A DNA stretch of 61,524 bases from contig JAUZSH010000003.1 of NCBI GenBank assembly GCA_030949605.1, positions 1-61,524 on the forward strand, in the 5' to 3' direction. The stretch comes from Ghiorsea sp. (GTDB lineage: Bacteria; Pseudomonadota; Zetaproteobacteria; Mariprofundales; Mariprofundaceae). A program made the translations under genes and the position numbers. Below the pieces are notes generated by a model that worked only from the letters and a program-made list of their open reading frames with translations, was not told the origin of the DNA and searched no databases. This document shows, in pieces, positions 56,437 through 61,524 of the stretch. Positions within the stretch are counted from its first letter, which is position 1, and each line of letters starts with the position of its first letter.

Positions 56437-57510
56437 TTAACCATTGTTCAAACTTAATTGTTGTACATGCTTTAACATGTTTTGAGCCATATTGCTTGGG
56501 GCAGTCATCAACACCTGCCCTTGATGCTCTTGCAATCGCTGTAGTAACCGCAAAATACGTGTGTTATCCAAAGACTCGAAACAGTCATCAAGCAATAAAA
56601 TTGGCATCATACGCTTACTGGCTTGCAACACTGCGCATTCAGCCAATCGTAGTGCAATACCTGACATTTTTTGTTGTCCCCTAGAGCCACATATACGTAT
56701 TTCACGGCTACTATAACTAATTTTTAACCTATCACAATGCGGGCCTTGTGTGATCCTCCCAAGACGCTGCTGTTCCTCACGTTTTCCCACTAACCATAGC
56801 AACCATTCTTCTTTATTTTCAAAAGGTTGCTTGGTTATTTCAAGTTGAAAGGGCAGGTCCAGCCAATGACTTTCTTCTGCCAAGTATTGATTTAATTTCT
56901 CTAAAATAACGGCGCGTTTGGCATTAAGAATCGTCCCATACACAACAATCTGTTGTTCCCAGCTTCCCAGTTCCCTCGCAGAGCCGCCATGCCGCAGCAA
57001 CCTTCCTCGTTGCATCAATGCCCGAAGATAACCTTGATAGTCGGCATAGGATGCAGCCTGTGAGGCAATCACAAGTCTATCTAACCACTTGCGTCGCTCA
57101 CTTGGATTTCCATCTATCAAACGCACACCCTGTGGTGCATCCACAATCAAAGAAACATGTTCAAATATATCTTTACGGTTGACAATTTTACACCCTTGAA
57201 GTGACATATTAACCTTGCCCTTCTTACCATCCACACGGATATGTAATGGACCATAACGCTTCACCGTTGCTTGAATATGAAATGAGTCTTCACCCCAACG
57301 AGCAAGCTGTGGAGCTTTAGCCTGACGAAAAGAACGACCATACGCCAAAATATATACAGCTTCCAAAATTGTAGTTTTTCCACTGCCATTATCGCCACTA
57401 ATCAAGTTCAGATGCTCACCACAATTCCAGTTGAAATCTTGATGACAACGAAAATTATGGATATGGATATGCTTAAGGGTTAGGCGAGATATAGGCATTG
57501 ACCGCATCAT
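56437..57510 (-). CDS. recF: DNA replication and repair protein RecF
   Basis: SMC-like ATPase that helps load RecA at gaps. The 357 residues contain the P-loop SGDNGSGKTTILEAVY (38-53), GRSFR shortly after, and the C-terminal signature and Walker B region (GQQKMSGIALRLAEC, MPILLLDDCFESLD). First gene of the minus-strand recF-gyrB-purM block. An alternative start at M6 (MPISRL) is possible. Confidence 0.95.
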   Translation of the reverse strand: MMRSMPISRLTLKHIHIHNFRCHQDFNWNCGEHLNLISGDNGSGKTTILEAVYILAYGRSFRQAKAPQLARWGEDSFHIQATVKRYGPLHIRVDGKKGKVNMSLQGCKIVNRKDIFEHVSLIVDAPQGVRLIDGNPSERRKWLDRLVIASQAASYADYQGYLRALMQRGRLLRHGGSARELGSWEQQIVVYGTILNAKRAVILEKLNQYLAEESHWLDLPFQLEITKQPFENKEEWLLWLVGKREEQQRLGRITQGPHCDRLKISYSSREIRICGSRGQQKMSGIALRLAECAVLQASKRMMPILLLDDCFESLDNTRILRLLQRLQEHQGQVLMTAPSNMAQNMLKHVQQLSLNNG

Positions 57511-57888
57511 AAAGTAACCCCATTAAAAATCCCACCTCATGTTCAAAAAATTTTCCATTTCAAGTATACCTTTAAACCTAAAAGTAGAATTTATTCACTG
57601 CATAATATTAGATTTTAAGTGAATCTGAACACACCCTTTTTAAAAAAGGTAAAGTATGTTGATAATCCACCTTTAACCTGTGGATAACTTGTGTTTAAAG
57701 CACATTGCCTGAAAAAATAAAAAATAAGTTCCTTTATACACAACTTATGCACAGCTTGTGGATAAAAATAAACACAGCCAACGTCCACTTAACCAGTTGA
57801 TTCAAAAAAAGAAATAGATTTATACCTGTTATACACATAGCCTACGACGATGACTATTTAATATTAATAAAGAGAAGAGTAATAGAAT
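57511..57888. promoter_or_regulatory. oriC: Candidate oriC: DnaA-box cluster between recF and dnaN
   Basis: A very AT-rich divergent intergenic region with five exact matches to TTATNCACA: 57679-57687 (minus), 57734-57742 (plus), 57745-57753 (plus), 57757-57765 (minus), 57829-57837 (plus). AT-rich stretches that could unwind lie on either side (57541-57660 and 57800-57875). Genes point away from it on both sides, recF-gyrB-purM to the left and dnaN-prk-mnmG to the right. dnaA is not here and must lie elsewhere. Confidence 0.85.
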
Positions 57889-58988
57889 ATGCACCTTAAG
57901 ATTTCCAGAGCTACACTTTTAAATCAAATACAACGTTGTCAAAATATTGTCGATAAAAGAACAACTAACCCACTTTTAACTAATATTTTGTTCGAGGCTT
58001 ATCAACAAAACTTAAAACTTACTGCAACTGATTTACAGTCTACATTTTCAAGCTCTAAAGTTGCAGAAATCATAGAAGAAGGCTCGTTAGCTGTTGATTC
58101 TAAAAAGATTTTTGAAATTGTACGTGAATTAAATCCTGAAGTTCCTCTAGAATTGGTATCCCATAAAAAATTTTTAGAACTTCATAGTGGTAATGTTAAA
58201 TTTAAATTGGCTATACAATCAGCAGATGAATTTCCAAGTGAACCTGTGGATGAAACTGATTTATTTATTGATATTCAAGCTTCTGAACTCATTCGTATGA
58301 TTAGCTCAACAAGTTTTGCGATGTCTAATGATGAAACTCGTAAATATTTAACAGGAAGTTTATTCGAAGTTTCTCAAGAATTTGGTTTTCGTATTGTAAC
58401 AACAGATGGTCACCGTATGGCCTTGAGCGAAATGCATTTGGATCAACAAGATAGTGAAACAAATTGTATTGTGCCTAAAAAGCTGTGTTAGAAATTAAAC
58501 GTTTGGCTGAAAGCGCCGAAGATAAAATTACTTTATATTTGGGAAAACAACAGGTTAGAATCGAAATTGATAACCAAAAGTTTATATCAAAAGTTATTGA
58601 TGCCAAATACCCTGTATATGAAGAAGTTATTCCTAAATATAATCAATACGAAGCCATTATAGACAAAAACCAATTGGATCAAGCTTTGCGACGAAGCCTT
58701 ATTGTTGCCAATGTTTTTACGCATGATGTTAAATTAACCTTTACCAGTGGTAAACTTGCCATTGCAGCCAATAACTCTGAGCAAGAGCAAGCTAAAGAAG
58801 ATCTTGCCATCGATTACCATGGTTCAGAAATTGAAGTCGGTTTTAATGCAAAATATATGCGTGATGTTTTGGGTGCAATCCAATCTTCTACTATCCGTAT
58901 TAAGCTTAAAGACAGTTTATCTCCAGCATTATTGTTGGAAGCTGATCATGAACGCTCACGTCATGTTTTGATGCCTATGCGAATTTAG
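57889..58988 (+). CDS. dnaN: DNA polymerase III beta subunit (sliding clamp), one frameshift
   Basis: The processivity clamp, about 366 residues when joined. The first frame (57889-58491) carries domains 1 and most of 2, ending NCIVPKKLC; the second (58485-58988) continues LEIKRLAESAEDKITLYLGK to the normal end HERSRHVLMPMRI. Adding one A to the A5 run at 58477-58481 restores VPKKAVLEIKRL. dnaN is essential, so either this is a base-calling error or the run is bridged by slippage. It faces the oriC candidate. Confidence 0.92.
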
Positions 58989-59074
58989 ATTGGTCTTTTT
59001 CCCCTTTTAACTGCATAATGCAGCGCATAGAGGGCGATTTTCGTTTATCTTTTTATTTTTATAGGGAGTATATA

Positions 59075-60042
59075 ATGTCTGTTAAACATCCAGTTATTTC
59101 AGTAACTGGCTCATCGGGAGCCGGTACGAGTACAGCCAAAGTTGCATTGGAGCATATTTTTCACCGTGAAAATGTAACTCCAGCGATTGTTGAAGGTGAT
59201 TGTTTTCATAAATTTGACCGCCTAACATTTAAAGAAAAATCAAAAGAATTTGAAGCAGCAGGTAAGCGTTTAAGCCACTTTTCTGATGAAGCCAATCTTT
59301 TTGATAAGATTGCAGAGCTGTTCAAGTCTTATGGTGAAACAGGCAAAGGAAAGGCTCGCACATACGTCCATGATGATGAAGAAGCTAAACTTTATGGTAT
59401 AGATTCTGGAAAATTTACCGACTGGCGTGATATTGGCGAAGGCTCTGACTTGTTATTTTATGAAGGTCTTCATGGTGGCGTTGAAGAAGTTCGCCCATAT
59501 TCTGACTTAATGGTAGGTATTGTACCTGTTGTTAATATTGAATGGATTCAAAAATTCACCGTGATACTGCAATGCGTGGTTATTCTTCAGATGCGGTTGT
59601 CGATAATATTTTATCACGTATGCATGATTATGTTCATTTTATTACACCACAATTCAGTCATACAGATATTAACTTCCAACGTGTACCATTGGTGGACACA
59701 TCTAACCCTTTTATTGCGCGTGATGTTCCAACACCGGATGAAAGTTTGATGGTGATTCGTATTCGTAAACCTGAACGTTGGGGTATTGATTTCCCATACT
59801 TGTTATCCATGTTGAATCATTCATTCATGTCTAGACGCAACACTATTGTTGTTCCATCGAGTAAAATGCTGTTGGCAATGGAGTTGATTTTCTCTCCAAT
59901 TATTCATGATATGTTGGAAAACGTAACGCTTAATTTTTACCCAATGGTGAAAGAGGGACCTGAATTCAGGTGGGGGCTTTTTAAGCCTCCCTTTTTGCAA
60001 GTCGCCATAGTGAATCATGCATTGATTTGCCGTCATGGCTGA
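59075..60042 (+). CDS. prk: Phosphoribulokinase (Calvin cycle), one frameshift
   Basis: Phosphorylates ribulose-5-phosphate to RuBP. P-loop TGSSGAGTST at 11-20 of the product of ATG 59075 (GGGAG upstream), then YVHDDEEAKLYG and LLFYEGLHGGVEEV. The frame breaks at the A5 run 59550-59554 (NIEWIQKF...); adding one A gives WIQKIHRDTAMRGYS, and 59542-60042 continues with QFSHTDINFQRVPLVDTSNP and RIRKPERWGIDFPYL. It goes about 30 residues past the usual end near 59930, through a terminator, so the 3' end is also likely altered. With prk the organism probably fixes CO2 by the Calvin cycle. Confidence 0.9.
59971..59996 (+). terminator. Rho-independent terminator inside the 3' end of the prk frame
   Basis: GGGGGCTT-TTT-AAGCCTCCC then TTTTT: a GC-rich stem with T run. 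It lies within the extended prk frame (59542-60042), which supports the idea that the true prk stop lies upstream. Confidence 0.6.
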
Positions 60043-60118
60043 GTTCTTTTGTTGGGCATCCACCCAACTTATATCTTACTCAAAAAGTAAAAAATACACG
60101 TGCCGAGCATTTTTTCAT

Positions 60119-60231
60119 GGAAGTGAGGCTTTAGCCTCGCCTCTCTAAAACCCAAGCGCAAGGGCTTGGCTTGGTTTCTGGCAAAAACCTTGCACCTATT
60201 CAAAAGAAGCAGAGGCTAAAACCTCACTTCC
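60119..60231. repeat. Palindromic repeat with GGAAGTGAGGC arms (copy 3, different core)
   Basis: Arms GGAAGTGAGGCTTTAGCCTC and AGGCTAAAACCTCACTTCC as in 889-999 and 49722-49832, but the core differs and contains AAGCGCAAGGGCTTGGCTTG. The region 60232-60487 after it shows nothing more. Confidence 0.7.
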
Positions 60232-60487
60232 AAGTTTGAAAACAGCATAAAGTTCTATGTTCTCTGTGGTTTAAATAAACATACCAACACCTGCTAGCCT
60301 TTTTAAGGCAACTCTATCTTTAAAAAATACAAACCCCGCCTTCGCGAGGATGACATAATATCGGTAAGCCCAATTCCTGAATGACTATAGTTACTGTGTT
60401 AATACTTAGAACCAATCATGATATATCCATTTTTAATATAGTTTATTCTTATGTGGAATTTACACATTGGTTTTGTAATCTAGCGCC

Positions 60488-61524
60488 ATGAAAAATAAAA
60501 AGAAAATGTTTTCACGTGAAACATCCCGATGGCATCGGGATGTTTTGGTTATTGGTGCAGGTCATGTTTATTGTGAGGCTGCAATGGTTCGCAGCGCGAC
60601 GCGGTGTTAAGTTCGGGTCTGATTACACAAAATTTAGACAATATCGTAAAATGCGCTCAATCCTGTAAGTGATTGGTGGCGTAGGTAAAAGCCTATCAGA
60701 AGGAGATTGATGACTAGGTGGTGTTATGGGGTTGGTTGCAGATAGATCTGTTTGGTAATACCGCATCCTTAATCAACGGAAAGGTCCTGCTGTACAGGCA
60801 ACACGCGCGCAGTGTGATAGACGTTTGTATCACATTGCCATGCGTGCATCTGTTGGACAAGCAAGGCAACCATCTTTATCAAGGCTCAATCAATGATTTA
60901 TTATTTGAGTCTTCAGGTGAGATTAAAGGTGTCTTGGATAATCCCTTTGCGTGGTGCATTTTGCCCCCCAACCGTTATTTTAACCACGGGCACGTTTCCT
61001 CGGTGGTTTAATTCATATTGGAGATAACTCCGCTTTCCTGCGGGATGCTTGGTATGCCGCGATTGAAGGTTTAACGCAAGAGCTTTATCAAAAAGAATTG
61101 CGTCAGGTCGATTGAAACTGGGCACACCGCGACTGGATAAACGCACCATTGATTGGGACAGTTTAGAACAGCAACCTGGAGACACTTCAGCACCTCCATT
61201 TTAAATGATCAAGTGCTTCAACAACAAGAAAGCTGTGCTATTGCGCGAACCACCACATACCCATGATATTATCAGAGAAAATATTGAACGCTCGGCAATG
61301 TATTCAGGTGTGATTGGAAAGCAAAGGGCCTCGCTATTGCCCAAGCATTGAAGATAAGGTTGTGCGCTTTGCCGATAAAGATAGTCACCAGATATTTTTA
61401 GAGCCTGAAGGGAGGATCATGCAGAAGTCTATCCTCCAACGGTATTTCCACATCTTTTTTACCTGTTGATGTGTAATGGAAATTGTTCTAATGAAGGTTT
61501 AGAACATGTTAATATTATTCGTCC
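60488..61524 (+). pseudogene. mnmG: tRNA-modifying enzyme MnmG (GidA), damaged and cut by the window end
   Basis: Pieces in changing frames all match MnmG in order: DVLVIGAGHVYCEAAM (FAD loop), [146 protein letters not shown]. About a dozen small indels separate them. MnmG works with MnmE on wobble uridines. The peptides are well preserved while the frame is not, which suggests poor sequence near a contig end more than old decay. mnmG normally precedes rsmG-parA-parB near the origin. Confidence 0.88.
60508..60523. promoter_or_regulatory. parS: parS-like centromere site
   Basis: GTTTTCACGTGAAACA differs from the widely conserved ParB target TGTTTCACGTGAAACA only at its first two bases; the centre TTTCACGTGAAACA is perfect. 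It lies in the first codons of mnmG, about 2.7 kb from the candidate oriC, where parS sites are expected. A 13-bp inverted repeat (AAACATCCCGATG/complement) follows directly. Confidence 0.75.

Overview
The window is a piece of a proteobacterial chromosome with moderately low GC. UbiC, BamB, RapZ, a sigma-54/PTS-Ntr cluster and a RatA/RnfH pair point to Proteobacteria. A Calvin-cycle phosphoribulokinase next to dnaN points to an autotroph. A low-GC zetaproteobacterium or related chemolithoautotroph would fit, but this is inference and no 16S rRNA gene is present.

Layout. 1-7.7 kb: folK, a transposase remnant, then a minus-strand housekeeping run (pgi, a TsaC/YrdC protein, purE, a PfkB kinase, pmbA, an SDR protein). 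7.7-24.8 kb: mostly plus strand, with a CAT-anticodon tRNA, bolA-grxD, rpoN-hpf-ptsN-rapZ-EIIA(Man)-ptsH-ptsI (a sugar-transport-free regulatory PTS), ccdA, a LysM protein, dprA-topA-rimI-ubiC, and yfgM-bamB-der-ratA-rnfH. 25-33.8 kb: a minus-strand pyrimidine cluster (FNR-like reductase, ruvX, pyrB, pyrC). It has been split by about 5.4 kb of accessory DNA carrying a nuclease-methyltransferase restriction protein fused in frame to the end of PyrB, a zeta-toxin remnant and a Fic protein. 33.9-49.3 kb: prmA, a membrane protein, an esterase and a PAP2 phosphatase, a TnpB element, ppx, a 1515-residue surface lipoprotein, a flavin disulfide reductase with a TVP38 membrane protein, and a DUF2202 ferritin-like lipoprotein. 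49.3-52 kb: mobile-element debris, including a decayed IS4-type element. 52-61.5 kb: origin-proximal genes, with methyltransferase, purM, gyrB and recF on minus, a cluster of five perfect DnaA boxes (candidate oriC), then dnaN, prk and a damaged mnmG on plus with a parS-like site at its start.

The window is rich in short inverted-repeat elements. I count six families, several with clear target-site duplications, and one shares its ends with the IS4-type element. Four gene breaks (two in the restriction gene, one each in dnaN and prk), plus one in the transposase, fit loss of a single base from an A/T homopolymer. The terminal mnmG carries dense small indels although its corrected peptide is well conserved. 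For the essential genes this looks more like base-calling error at draft quality than true decay, but the sequence alone cannot decide.
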